A DNA stretch of 64,000 nt from Altererythrobacter sp. BO-6 (GCF_011047315.1 NZ_CP049259.1:1364001-1428000); one strand, 5' to 3'. Positions 8,979 to 18,473 are shown, counted from the stretch's first letter. Notes: a model not told the origin generated them from the sequence alone. A program made the numbers and translations.

Positions 8979-9013
8979 TTTTCGCATATCGAAGTTGACT
9001 TCGTATTTCGAAG
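8979..9013. promoter_or_regulatory. Copy 2 of the 35-bp putative operator
   Basis: It lies directly after the IclR stop codon and 67 bases before the TonB-receptor start. It contains a perfect inverted repeat CGAAGT-TG-ACTTCG and a following TTTCGAAG. It agrees with the copy at 6914-6948 at 30 of 35 positions in the same orientation. The position fits a regulator-binding site overlapping the promoter of the receptor-wrbA-VOC-hydrolase-methyltransferase operon. Confidence 0.6.
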
Positions 9014-9079
9014 TTATTAGTGCGTGTGAGACTCGCACAAAATGGGCGTGAAAAACGCGCCACAATGGGGAGAGAATTG

Positions 9080-11294
9080 ATGCAACCTCGAGTTTATGCA
9101 TTCACCAGTGTTCTGGCGCTTGCCGCTGCTGCCCTTGCGGCCCCTGCCACTGCGCAGGATGCGCAGGTTGGCGACGACGCGAACGAAACCACAGGCAACC
9201 AGATCATCGTCAGCGCGCTGCGCCGCGACGAAAGCCTGCAGGACACGCCGGCCGCGGTTACCGCCTTCACCTCGGAAACAATCGCCAATGCGGGGATCGA
9301 GCGCCCGGGTGACTTCATCGCGCTGACTTCGAACGTCAATCTCGTCGAGACCCAAAACGCGGGCAACGCCTTCATCATCATCCGCGGGATCACCCAGGCC
9401 CGCAATTCCGAGCCTTCGGTCGCAGTAGTTGTAGACGGGGTGCAGCAAGTAAACCCCGCGCAATTCAACCAGGATCTGTTCGATATCGAGCAGATCGAAG
9501 TGCTCAAGGGACCGCAAGGCGGCCTCTATGGTCGCAACGCCATCGGCGGTGCGATCATCATCACCACCAAGAAGCCGACCGACACGCTGGAAGGCAATTT
9601 CAAGGTCGGGATCGACAACGGCTTTGGCTATTTCCTGCGCGGCGGGATCAGCGGGCCGCTGTCAGACAATGTCGCGTTCCGCGTGTCGGGATCATTCTAT
9701 GATACCGACGGCTTCATCCGGAACGAGTTCCTGGGCGAAGATGCCGATCCGGTGAAGGATTTCAGCCTGCGCGCCAATCTGCTCGTAGACGCCACCGATC
9801 AGCTCAGCTTCGACCTCCGCGGTTCGCTCAACCAGCTGCGCACGCAGGCGCTCTATTTCAACATCGTGGGCGATGTGAATGACACCAGCCTGCCGGTGCG
9901 CGTCAACAACCCCGGCCAGAATGATCGCGATATCTACAATCTGTCGCTGAAGACGACATTCGAAGGCGACAACGCGGTGCTGACCTCGGTCACATCCTAT
10001 GACACGCTAGAGGAAGTGCTCACCGGCGACGCATTCGACTTCCTGCCGATCCCGGAAAGCTTCTTCTTCAACCTGTTCGAATTCCTGTTCGGCACCGGCA
10101 ACGGCTTTGACCTCAACCAGAGCCAGTTCCTGGACGTGAAGGCCTTCAGCCAGGAAGTGCGGCTCGAGATCTCCCAAGGGCGCGGGCCCGCTCAACTGGA
10201 TGGTCGGCGGTTATCTGATCGACACCAAGCGTTATATCTCCACCGGCAACATGATCGACACCGGCAATGGCGTATTCCCTGTGTTCCGCACGCCGTCGAC
10301 CAATCCGCTCAACCCGCAGTTCAGCTTCCTGGCGGACGGGCAGGACAATTTTGCCTGGGCGGTATTCGCCAACGCGGGCTATGAATTCAGCGACCAGTTC
10401 CGGGTCGATGCTTCGCTGCGTTACGACCGCGACAAGCGCAAGCAGACCACGCTGACGCCTACCCCCTTCCTGCCCAACGTCGCCGGTTTCCCGCAAGGGG
10501 TGACGGGCGAAGTGCGCACCCGCGTGTTTGACGACTGGCAGCCCAAGGTGACCTTCACCTACGAACCGAGCCCTGACCTGACGCTCTATGGCGGCTACAG
10601 TCGCGGTTTCCGCTCCGGCGGGTTCAACCAGACCGGCGTCGGCGCAGTCGCAGCGGCGCAAACCCCGCCGATCCTGGGCGTTGATGACATTTTCAAGGCC
10701 GAAACCGCCGACACGTTCGAAGCCGGCTTCAAGGCCAAGCTGGGCCCGGCCAACATCAACGGGGCGGCCTACACCACTACTTCGAAGAACAGCTATTTCT
10801 TCGTCTTCCTCGCCGCCAACTCGACCCAGAACCTCGGCAATATCGACGAGGTACAGTTGAAGGGCTTCGAACTCGAGGCCAGCGCGGAAATCGTACCGAA
10901 CTTCGATGTCAACGCGGCGATCGGCGTGACTTACAGCGACATCAAGGAATTCGAGGATCCGGCGGCAATCGGCAACGAAGCGCCGCTGATCTCGCGCTAT
11001 ACGATCAACCTCGGCGCGCAGTATGACGGCCCGATCTCCGACACGGTCGATGCGCTGTTCCGGATCGACTACCGCCGCACCGGCAAGACCTGGTGGGAGC
11101 CGTTCAATACCACGGTGCGCCAGCCGGTCGACCTCGTCGATGCGCGGGCCGGGGTGCGCTTTGGCGATGTGGCGATCACCGCCTTTGCCCAGAACCTGTT
11201 CGACGAGAAGTACAATGCCGAATTCTCGCCCGGCGGCTTCGTGTTCAAGGCCCGCCCGCGCCGCTACGGTGTCGAAATCGGCTATACCTTCTAA
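9080..11294 (+). pseudogene. TonB-dependent outer-membrane receptor, apparent frameshift
   Basis: A receptor of about 738 residues for active uptake across the outer membrane. The signal peptide (ending ...APATAQ) is followed by a TonB-box-like NQIIVSA and a plug domain (VLKGPQGGLYGRNAIGG), then a beta-barrel ending ...[10 protein letters not shown] with the usual terminal Phe. The reading frame changes near 10172-10176: the first frame is clear up to QEVRLEIS, and the next frame continues with KGAGPLNWMVGGYL. Removing one C from the CCC run restores one frame. It could be a sequencing error or a real inactivation. SD GGGGAGAG precedes the ATG at 9080. It heads an operon behind operator copy 2. 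Confidence 0.85.
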
Positions 11295-11307
11295 GGAGAC
11301 CGACCCA

Positions 11308-11910
11308 ATGACCAAGGTCCTCGTGCTGTATTACTCAAGCTATGGCCATATCGAGGCCATGGCAGCTGCGGTTGCCGAAGGCGCCGCCAGCGTTTCGGGC
11401 ACCGAGGTCACGATCAAGCGGGTACCCGAACTGGTGCCGGATGAAGTGGCGGCCGCTTCAGGCTTGAAGCTCGACCAGGCCGCGCCGATCGCCACGCCTG
11501 ACGAGCTGGCCGATTACGATGCGATCATTTTCGGCACTCCCACCCGCTTCGGGAACATGGCGGCGCAGATGCGCAACTTCCTGGACCAGACCGGCGGGCT
11601 GTGGTTCCAGAACAAGCTCGTCGGCAAGGTCGGCAGCGTGTTTTGTTCCACCGCCAGCCAGCACGGCGGGCAGGAAACGACGATCACTTCGTTCCACATC
11701 ACCCTGCTGCACCACGGCATGGTGATCGTGGGCTTGCCCTACACCTTCACCGGCAACACCGAGATGGGTGAAATCAGCGGCGGAACGCCCTATGGTGCGA
11801 CCACGCTGGCGGGCGCCGATGGCAGCCGCATGCCGAGCGAGAACGAACTCGCCGGGGCGCGCTTCCAGGGCCGCCACGTCGCCGAAATCGCCGCCAAGCT
11901 GGCAGCATGA
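11308..11910 (+). CDS. wrbA: NAD(P)H:quinone oxidoreductase, WrbA family
   Basis: A 200-residue flavodoxin-fold FMN enzyme that reduces quinones by two electrons. Visible: the FMN phosphate loop [12 protein letters not shown], the second FMN loop [20 protein letters not shown] and the conserved [14 protein letters not shown]. It begins 13 bases after the receptor stop with SD AAGGAG. In this cluster it may keep a (hydro)quinone intermediate reduced for the ring-cleavage-like VOC protein downstream (inference). Confidence 0.93.
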   Translation: MTKVLVLYYSSYGHIEAMAAAVAEGAASVSGTEVTIKRVPELVPDEVAAASGLKLDQAAPIATPDELADYDAIIFGTPTRFGNMAAQMRNFLDQTGGLWFQNKLVGKVGSVFCSTASQHGGQETTITSFHITLLHHGMVIVGLPYTFTGNTEMGEISGGTPYGATTLAGADGSRMPSENELAGARFQGRHVAEIAAKLAA

Positions 11911-11964
11911 TTGCAGCGGCCCCGCGGGACCGGGCCGCAACAGACTGAGGAAGAGAGGAAAGAC

Positions 11965-12513
11965 ATGTCGCAGAAAATCCTGGCCAACCGGCTCCACCAC
12001 ACGGCCTATGTGACGAAGGATCTCGAGGCTACCCGCGCGTTCTACGAAGACGTGCTCGGCTTCCCGCTAATGGCGACCTATTGCGAGAAGGACGAGCTGT
12101 TCGGCAAGGAGCGCACCTATTGCCACGTGTTCTTCGAACTGGCGGACGGCAGCGCGCTGGCATTCTTCCAGTTCGCCGATCCCGACGACCAGGCCGAATT
12201 CGGGCCGGATATTCCGGGATCCCCGTTCATCCATATCGCTTTGCATGTCGATCAGGATGGCCAGGCCGAACTGCAGCGCCGGATTGCCGCCGCCGGGATC
12301 ACCGAGCCGCAAACCTATGTGCTGGAGCACGGCTATTGCCGCTCGCTCTATGTCAAGGATCCCAATGGCATGATCTTGGAATTCACCTATGACGATCCGC
12401 GCGCCGAACCGCTCGATGCCGATCGTCGCGCCAGTGCCCATGCAGAACTCAAGCGCTGGCTGGCCGGCGATCACCACAACAACAACCCGTTCCGCGCCGC
12501 CGAAGCGGCTTGA
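11965..12513 (+). CDS. VOC family protein, possible extradiol-type dioxygenase
   Basis: A 182-residue two-module VOC protein. Candidate metal ligands are the His of LHHTAYVTKDL, the His of FIHIALHV and the Glu of GMILEFTYDD, the His/His/Glu arrangement of type I extradiol dioxygenases and related enzymes. It is followed by an alpha/beta hydrolase, the usual partner for ring-cleavage products, and preceded by WrbA. A dioxygenase role is inferred; a glyoxalase- or isomerase-type reaction is also possible. SD GAGAGGAA lies upstream. Confidence 0.85.
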   Translation: MSQKILANRLHHTAYVTKDLEATRAFYEDVLGFPLMATYCEKDELFGKERTYCHVFFELADGSALAFFQFADPDDQAEFGPDIPGSPFIHIALHVDQDGQAELQRRIAAAGITEPQTYVLEHGYCRSLYVKDPNGMILEFTYDDPRAEPLDADRRASAHAELKRWLAGDHHNNNPFRAAEAA

Positions 12514-12536
12514 TCGCGGCGATGGGGGCATTGCCG

Positions 12537-13349
12537 ATGATCGATGCCCCCCGCCCTGTCGCGGAACAAATCTGGCATGGGCAGGTCGATGTCGGTGACG
12601 GCATCGTCCCCATTGCGATGGCGGGGGAAGGTCCGCCGCTGATCCTGCTGCACGGCTGGACGCTCGACTGCCGGATGTGGCTGCCGCAGGTCGAAGAACT
12701 GGGAAAGCACTTCCTGCTGGTCATGCCTGACAGGCGCGGCTTCGGCCGGGCAACTGCCCCACCCGATCTGGCGCGGGAAGCAGAGGACGTTGAGCGTATC
12801 GCCGATTTCCTCGGCTTCGATCGCTATGCGCTGCTTGGTCTTTCCCAGGGCGCGGCGGTCGCGCTCGACTGCGCGCATCGCCACGGCTGGCGGATCAACA
12901 GCCTGATCGTTTCCGGCGCGCCGATCCCGTCGCTTGTGCCGCGCGACGAGGTGATCGACCTCGATCAATACGAGCGCTGGGCCCGCGCCGGAGACATGGC
13001 GTCGATGCGCGCCGACTGGAGCCGCCACGAGCTGATGCGGCACGAAAACCCCGCAACGAGTGCGCTGGTCGATGAAATCCTGGCGGGCTACGAGGGGCGC
13101 GACCTGCTCGCTCCCTCCACCCTGCGCGGCGTGCCGCGCGACGCCATGGCACATTTGCCGATGCCTTTGCTCGCCATGACCGGAGCCGGCGACAGCCAGT
13201 GGCGACGCGACTGTGCCCGCGCCCTGGCCGATCTGGCGCCGCGCGGCAGCCATGCGCTGGTCGACGCCGCCGGACACCTTGCCAATCTCGACAATCCGGG
13301 CGAATTCAACCGGACCGTTCACAATTTTCTGCGCAAGTCGCTCGCCTGA
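12537..13349 (+). CDS. Alpha/beta hydrolase
   Basis: A 270-residue alpha/beta-hydrolase-fold enzyme. The oxyanion region is LLHGWTLDCRMW, the nucleophile elbow is GLSQGA (Ser), and the catalytic His is in DAAGHLANLD. The start at 12537 has GGGGG eight bases upstream; earlier in-frame codons at 12510 (TTG) and 12522 exist, and the first overlaps the VOC stop. Sequence type is close to meta-cleavage-product hydrolases and 3-oxoadipate enol-lactonases. The operon position suggests action after the VOC protein. Confidence 0.85.
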   Translation: MIDAPRPVAEQIWHGQVDVGDGIVPIAMAGEGPPLILLHGWTLDCRMWLPQVEELGKHFLLVMPDRRGFGRATAPPDLAREAEDVERIADFLGFDRYALLGLSQGAAVALDCAHRHGWRINSLIVSGAPIPSLVPRDEVIDLDQYERWARAGDMASMRADWSRHELMRHENPATSALVDEILAGYEGRDLLAPSTLRGVPRDAMAHLPMPLLAMTGAGDSQWRRDCARALADLAPRGSHALVDAAGHLANLDNPGEFNRTVHNFLRKSLA

Positions 13350-13370
13350 TCACCCGGACAAGGACCGCCG

Positions 13371-14495
13371 ATGAGCCACCAATTCCTCACCACCCATGTC
13401 GGCAGCTTGCCGCGCCCGGATTACTTGCTGGACCTGATCTTCGCGCGCGAGGGCGGTGACGATGTGTCGCAGTCCGCGCTGGACGAAGCGATCGAGCGCG
13501 CCACTGCCGAAATCGTTGCGCGCCAGAAGCAGGCCGGGATCGCGATCGTAAATGACGGCGAAATGTCGAAGCCCAGCTATGCCACCTATATCAAACACCG
13601 GCTGTCAGGCTTTGGGGGCGAAGCCGGGCAGTACGAGTTCCAGGACTTGGAGGATTTCCCCGGTGCCAAGGCGCAGGTGTTCGGCAACAAGGGCCGCGCC
13701 AAGCGGGTTGCCCCCGCCTGCACCGCGCCGATCGAAGTGATCGATATGGAAGCGCCGCGGATCGATGCCGAACGGCTCCAGCGGCTGGCAGGCGGACACG
13801 CCACCTTCATGTCGGCTGCGTCGCCCGGCGTTACAGCGCTGTTCTTCCCCAACCAGTATTACGCCAGCGACGAGGAATATGTCTTCGCGCTCGCCGAAGG
13901 GCTACGCCACGAATACGAGACGATCGCTGCCGCCGGGATCACGCTGCAAGTCGATTGCCCTGACCTGGCCATGGGCCGCCATGTGCAGTTCACTCATCTC
14001 AGCCTCGAGGAGTTCCGCAAGCGGATCGGGATGAACATCGCCGCACTGAATCATGCCTTGCAGAACATCCCCGGCGAACAATGCCGCATGCATTTGTGCT
14101 GGGGCAACTACCCCGGCCCGCACCATTGCGACGTGGCGCTGGCCGAGATCGCGGACATCGTGTGGCAGGCAAAACCGCGCACCGTTTTGCTGGAAGGCGC
14201 CAATCCGCGCCATGCCCATGAATTCGCCTTTTTTGAAGACCATCCGCTGCCCGATGACAAGATCCTGTGCCCCGGCATGGTCGAGCCGCAGAGCCCCTAT
14301 ATCGAGCACCCGGACCTGATCGCCCAGCGTATCGGGCGCTATGCCGACCTGCTGGGGCGCGAACGGGTGATGGCAGGCGTCGACTGCGGCTTTTCGATCC
14401 ACGCGGGCAGCAACGCGCTCGACCCGGAAATCGTCTGGGCCAAACTTTCCGCGCTGTCCGAAGGCGCCGCGATCGCTTCCGAACGTTATTTCTGA
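13371..14495 (+). CDS. MetE C-terminal-like (cobalamin-independent methionine synthase II family) protein
   Basis: A 374-residue single-barrel protein resembling the catalytic half of MetE. The opening TTHVGSLPRPDYLL is typical. The zinc site is visible as His-x-Cys (MHLCWGNYPGPHH) plus a late Cys in VDCGFS. Full MetE is about 750 residues, so this is the short family that is often found in catabolic clusters instead of methionine synthesis. It may transfer methyl or alkyl groups from a substrate to a thiol or folate. It is the last gene of the IclR-linked operon. Confidence 0.85.
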   Translation: MSHQFLTTHVGSLPRPDYLLDLIFAREGGDDVSQSALDEAIERATAEIVARQKQAGIAIVNDGEMSKPSYATYIKHRLSGFGGEAGQYEFQDLEDFPGAKAQVFGNKGRAKRVAPACTAPIEVIDMEAPRIDAERLQRLAGGHATFMSAASPGVTALFFPNQYYASDEEYVFALAEGLRHEYETIAAAGITLQVDCPDLAMGRHVQFTHLSLEEFRKRIGMNIAALNHALQNIPGEQCRMHLCWGNYPGPHHCDVALAEIADIVWQAKPRTVLLEGANPRHAHEFAFFEDHPLPDDKILCPGMVEPQSPYIEHPDLIAQRIGRYADLLGRERVMAGVDCGFSIHAGSNALDPEIVWAKLSALSEGAAIASERYF

Positions 14496-14518
14496 CGTCT
14501 GGCCTTTGTCTGCATGCT

Positions 14519-15393
14519 TTACGCCCGCGGCGCCTGCCGCCGGTAACTGAGCGCTTCGGCGATGTGTATGCGGCCAACCTGCTGCACCCCGGCCAGATCG
14601 GCGATCGTGCGCGCCACGCGCAGCATCCGGGTGTAGCCACGCGCCGAAAGCCGCATCGCCTCGGCCGCTTGCAGCAGCAGCTTCTGACCGGCCTCATCGG
14701 GCTTGGCCCATTTCTCCAGCGGCTCGCCGTTGAGCTCCGCATTGCTGCGCGCGCCGGTTTCGCCTGCGCGCGCGGTCTGGATCGCCCGCGCCCTTGCCAC
14801 GCGCGCGGCCACTTCGGCCGATCCTTCGGCGGGCGGCGGCAGCGCCATGTCGGCCGCGCTGACGGGATCGACCTCCACATGCAAATCGATCCGGTCGAGC
14901 ATTGGGCCACTCACCTTGCTCTGATAGTCGGCGGCGCAGCGCGGCGCGCGGCTGCAGGCCAGCGCCGGATCGCCCAGATGCCCGCAGCGGCACGGGTTCA
15001 TCGCCGCCACCAGCTGGACCCGCGCCGGGAAGGTGACATGGGCATTGGCGCGCGCGACATCGACGCTGCCGGTCTCAAGCGGCTGGCGCAGCGAATCGAG
15101 CACCGGGCGCTGGAATTCAGGCAGCTCGTCAAGAAACAGCACGCCCAGATGCGCCAGGCTGACTTCGCCAGGGCGCACTTTCAGCCCGCCGCCGGTGAGC
15201 GCGGCCATGCTGGCCGAATGGTGCGGCGCGCGAAACGGGCGTGCGCGGCTGATCCGCCCACCCTCCAGCGTGCCCGCGACCGAGGCGACCATCGACACTT
15301 CCAGCGCTTCGGGCGGTGTCAGCTCGGGCAGGATGCCCGGCAGGCAGCTCGCCAGCAGGCTCTTGCCCGCGCCCGGTGGCCCGATCATCAACA
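14519..15393 (-). pseudogene. comM: comM 3' fragment (interrupted by integrative element)
   Basis: This is the C-terminal two thirds of the YifB/ComM Mg-chelatase-like AAA+ ATPase, a helicase that helps branch migration in natural transformation. It contains Walker A (GPPGAGKS), Walker B (VLFLDELPEF), a Cys-rich stretch (NPCRCGHLGDPALAC) and the C-terminal helical domain. It starts abruptly at MIGPPGAGKS because the N-terminal part lies 14 kb away at 29562-30194. Joined at the TG core the codons read H-N-L-L-M-I-G, in frame. The fragment lacks the N-terminal domain and is not expected to work alone. Confidence 0.93.
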
Positions 15394-15412
15394 ACTATCG
15401 CACGTAGAGACC
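15380..15412. other. Attachment site, left junction
   Basis: comM sequence ends and element sequence begins here. The best shared two-base core (CA on the plus strand, TG on the comM strand) is at 15392-15393. Just inside lies ACGTAGAGACC (15402-15412), which is the inverted counterpart, with one mismatch, of GGTCTTTACGT at the other end. These are likely integrase-binding arms of the reconstituted attP. Confidence 0.7.
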
Positions 15413-15435
15413 TACTTGATGAGAAGGGATTTGCG

Positions 15436-16992
15436 ATGCAATGGAAGTGGATGGGCAAGGTCTACAGCTACACTCGATTTTCGACGCCGGAACAAGCAGC
15501 CGGGGACAGCTATCGACGGCAGACAGAGGCGGCAAGGAAGTGGGCAGCGGCCCGAGGGCTTGAGCTTGATGACCGCCTTTCCTTTGCGGATGAGGGAGTG
15601 TCGGCATATCGCGGACACAACGCGGACACCGACAACGGTCTTGGGGGCTTCCTGTTTGCCTGTCGGCAAGGGCTGGTGGAGCCAGACAGCTACCTCCTAG
15701 TGGAGAGCCTAGATCGAATAAGCCGCATGACTCCTCGCAAAGCGCAGTCAATCTTCAATGACATTGTGGACAGTGGAGTCACGATCGTCACCCTCAATGA
15801 TGGGCAAGAATACACAGCCCAGAGGCTCGACAGCGAACCCATGGCACTCCTCATCGCCCTCATGGTCTCTTGGCGTGCTCACGAGGAAAGCAAGACGAAG
15901 GGCAAGCGGGTTGCCGAAGCGTGGGCTGCGAAGCGGGCGAGGGTCCGCAGTGGCGAGGACAAGCTCCTGACCCGCAGAGGTCCGGCTTGGCTGGAGTGGA
16001 GCGAGGACGGTTGGAAGCCAATCGAACAACACGCAGCCACCGTTGAGCGCGTCTACCGGATGACACTAGAGGGCATCGGGGAGCACACAATCGCCAAGAC
16101 GCTCAATGAGGAAGGCGTCCCCGTGATGGCACGGGGGAAGGCGTGGCATCGATCCAGCGTGTCAAAGCTCCTGCGCAACCCCGCCGTCATCGGACAGCTA
16201 GTTCCTGGGCATATGGAGTTCGAAGGGAACGGGCGGAAGCGTAGGGTCATGGAAGAGCCGATAGCGGGGGTGTATCCAGCGGTCATCTCGGATGAGGACT
16301 GGTTGGCTGTACGGGCGTTGAAGGATGGCTCCACTGCAAGCCCACGGGGACGCGGAGCAAACCGCCCGCTTCAAAACGTCTTTGGAGGGCTGGCGCGCTG
16401 CCCTGATTGCGGGGCTGCAATGACCCGCGTCTTCAAGGGGAGGAAGAAGGGCGGGAAGCCAAAGCTGGTTTGCACGATGGCAAAGGCAGGCAAGGCGAAG
16501 CACTACAGGTCAGTCGATCAGGAGGAGGTCGAAGAAGGCTTCTTCCGCAACTGGCAGGGTCTGTTCGCCGATGTCCCAGCCGCCAGCGGTGACGCTCATC
16601 TTGATCGTGTTGTCGCTGACCTCCAAGGCACGATCAGCGCGAAGCAGGACCACTTGGAAGAGATCGAACGGGCGCTGGAGAAGCAAAGCGCTCACGCTGG
16701 TATCCGCGCCGCCCGACGCATCGAAGAGGAACTTCGCACCCTTCGGGAAGCCTTGCAGGACGCCGAAGAGCGCCGCGAGCTGTCAGACGCTGGCATGGTG
16801 GCGGTGCGGCTGGAGACGCTTCGAGACGCGATGGAGCCGGAAGAGGGCGAGCGGGAGGTGGCAAAGGTCAATGCCGCTCTTCGGAGCCTGTTTGATGGCG
16901 TAACCGTTGATCGACCCAACGGTCAGCTTCGCTTCGCTTGGAAGCAGGGCGGCGAGACGGGGATGATGATTGCATGGCCGGAGAACGCATAG
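15436..16992 (+). CDS. Large serine recombinase (integrase)
   Basis: A 518-residue site-specific recombinase. The N-terminal resolvase domain has the nucleophile Ser16 in YTRFSTPEQ and the motif ESLDRISRM; the 'recombinase' domain follows (EHTIAKTLNEEGVP and KLLRNPAVIGQ), then a zinc-ribbon remnant (CPDCGAAM ... LVC) and a coiled coil at about 370-440 (ISAKQDHLEEIERALEKQ). GAGAAGGGAT precedes the ATG at 15436. It adjoins the left att site, as usual for the enzyme that integrated the element. It should catalyse attP x attB recombination inside comM. Confidence 0.93.
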   Translation: MQWKWMGKVYSYTRFSTPEQAAGDSYRRQTEAARKWAAARGLELDDRLSFADEGVSAYRGHNADTDNGLGGFLFACRQGLVEPDSYLLVESLDRISRMTPRKAQSIFNDIVDSGVTIVTLNDGQEYTAQRLDSEPMALLIALMVSWRAHEESKTKGKRVAEAWAAKRARVRSGEDKLLTRRGPAWLEWSEDGWKPIEQHAATVERVYRMTLEGIGEHTIAKTLNEEGVPVMARGKAWHRSSVSKLLRNPAVIGQLVPGHMEFEGNGRKRRVMEEPIAGVYPAVISDEDWLAVRALKDGSTASPRGRGANRPLQNVFGGLARCPDCGAAMTRVFKGRKKGGKPKLVCTMAKAGKAKHYRSVDQEEVEEGFFRNWQGLFADVPAASGDAHLDRVVADLQGTISAKQDHLEEIERALEKQSAHAGIRAARRIEEELRTLREALQDAEERRELSDAGMVAVRLETLRDAMEPEEGEREVAKVNAALRSLFDGVTVDRPNGQLRFAWKQGGETGMMIAWPENA

Positions 16993-17154
16993 GCCGCGAA
17001 GAAACTTCGCCCTGAATAACAATCGCGAGAGACCGCCTAAGGACTCACTGGAGCGCCGGGAGAGTCTGGTGGCCAAAAGGGCTTCTTCGAGTCCTGCGGC
17101 GCTCTGGCGGGCTTCTAGGGGCATGCCATTTAACCCACACCCTTGGAAGAGCGA

Positions 17155-17190
17155 ACCCCCGGCCAGAGAGGATCAGGATTCACCTATAGG
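17155..17190 (+). repeat. 36-bp direct repeat, copy 1
   Basis: It begins ACCCCCGGCCAGAGAGGATC and ends CACCTATAGG. It matches the copy at 17421-17456 at 35 of 36 positions. It is found only in this part of the element. Confidence 0.85.
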
Positions 17191-17420
17191 AGCTTCCATA
17201 GGCGATCCGAAGGAAGCCCCGAATGAGCCGCAAGGGGTCTCACTCCGCGCATCGTCCGCTTCAGTGGCAAAGACATGCTCCACATGATCGCTCTAGCCAA
17301 GCCGCCGCCCGTCTTGTCCATGATGGGCCGACGAAGGGGGTTCTGCCGAGCATTCGGAAGAAGGGCTGAAACCCGCAGAAATCCGGGCTTTTCTAAAAAA
17401 CCCAGACCCTCGGAGAATGG

Positions 17421-17456
17421 ACCCCCGGCCAGAGAGGATCAGGATTCACCTGTAGG
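17421..17456 (+). repeat. 36-bp direct repeat, copy 2
   Basis: Same as 17155-17190 apart from one A-to-G change near the 3' end (CACCTGTAGG). The copies start 266 bp apart, both upstream of the small-gene cluster. Confidence 0.85.
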
Positions 17457-17666
17457 GTAACCTCAGGTGCCCCCGCCGATCCCCAAGGGTTCCCATTCAG
17501 AGCCTCTGCAAGAGCAGTGATGCATCATGGACGGGGTCAATCCCCCTCAATCCACCCAACCTAATCCATCGGGACCCTGACAGGGAACCGAGGACCGCCT
17601 GCGTCTGCGATAGACGCAACCCAGCAACGCTAATGCACGGGACAGACCCGGCAGAAAGCACAACAC

Positions 17667-18473
17667 ATGACTGACAACACCACCCCCGCCTTCAGCGCTG
17701 ACGATGATGGCCTGCGTGCCACCGTCACGCACTACGGAAGCCTCTCCGGCAAGTCCGAGGGCATCCCAGCCGAGCACCAGCCGTACGCCGAGCAAGTCCT
17801 GAAGATGGACTCGCTACGAGACGTCGCTGGCAATGTGGCCGATAACAGCGGGGTCGTTCCCACCCAGCTCAAGGTAGACAGCTTGCCGCACGAGATGCGC
17901 AGCGAGGTCTACCGCAAGCTCGAACTCCTGCCCAACATGCCGAAGGAAGAGCTTGCCAAGCACGAGAGCAAGCTGGTCGCTGAGGCCATCACCGCCAAGC
18001 GGGGATCGATCCGTAGCCTGACAGGCGTTCATCCAGACTCGCTCCCGTTCCACAAAGAGCAGGCCAACATCGCGATGCAGGTCCGCGACCTGTACCGGAA
18101 GCATGACGACTACCAGAGCCAGATGGACAAGGTGGTCGATGTGAAGAAGGCGGAAGACCCGGTAACGGGTGAGCTGGTCGCGGAGCCGGTCTATTGGCTG
18201 AGCGAGACGAAGCGCGCCAACTTCGCCAACGCCATCGCCGACATCGATCGACAAATCCGGCTCCTGATGGCCCCCGACGGCTCTTTCGGTCTCGAAGGGC
18301 GCAAGCGCATGGACAAGGCATTGGCCGAGTCCGCCGCCATCCTGCACAAGATCGCTACCCATCGGACGGAAGAGCGGGAAGCTCAGAAGCTCGCTGACGA
18401 GATCGTGAGCAAGGAGCGCATCCAGCGCCGCGCAGAAGTCCTCGCCAGCCAGAAGCGTAACAGCAGCTCATGA
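17667..18473 (+). CDS. Hypothetical protein of the integrative element
   Basis: A 268-residue, charged, mostly helical soluble protein with no recognised family. The last 90 residues (from about 175) look coiled-coil, with many Ala, Glu, Lys and Arg. There is no signal peptide and no cysteine. It opens a close-packed series: its stop TGA overlaps the ATG of the next gene (ATGA). The layout resembles small phage or satellite operons, but nothing in the sequence assigns a role. Confidence 0.75.
   Translation: MTDNTTPAFSADDDGLRATVTHYGSLSGKSEGIPAEHQPYAEQVLKMDSLRDVAGNVADNSGVVPTQLKVDSLPHEMRSEVYRKLELLPNMPKEELAKHESKLVAEAITAKRGSIRSLTGVHPDSLPFHKEQANIAMQVRDLYRKHDDYQSQMDKVVDVKKAEDPVTGELVAEPVYWLSETKRANFANAIADIDRQIRLLMAPDGSFGLEGRKRMDKALAESAAILHKIATHRTEEREAQKLADEIVSKERIQRRAEVLASQKRNSSS

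Larger units (their letters stand above)
16993..17666. other. 674-bp stretch without convincing gene
   Basis: Between the integrase and the first cargo gene. It holds two copies of a 36-bp direct repeat (17155, 17421) and a short hairpin (GCGTCTGCGATAGACGC, about 17599-17615) before the gene at 17667. Open frames across it have odd composition and mainly translate the repeats; none has a good ribosome-binding site. It may be a regulatory or replication region. Confidence 0.5.

Noticed and set aside
10165..10200. Programmed frameshift in the TonB receptor
   Set aside because: No slippery heptamer, downstream structure or precedent in the family; a one-base error or mutation is simpler.
10146..11315. 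389-codon minus-strand frame opposite the TonB receptor
   Set aside because: The plus strand clearly encodes the receptor barrel. The minus frame has no ribosome-binding site and no recognisable domain.
14519..15394. Independent AAA ATPase gene starting at 15394
   Set aside because: It begins exactly at the ComM Walker A and its missing N-terminal part is found at 29562-30194, so it is a fragment.
14267..15700. Long plus-strand open frame crossing the left att junction
   Set aside because: It lies antisense to comM and out of frame with the integrase. Its Arg/His-rich composition is that of a GC-rich shadow, and both strands are already explained.
16970..17460. Small plus-strand frames after the integrase
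   Set aside because: They mostly translate the 36-bp direct repeat, lack ribosome-binding sites and have unlike-protein composition.
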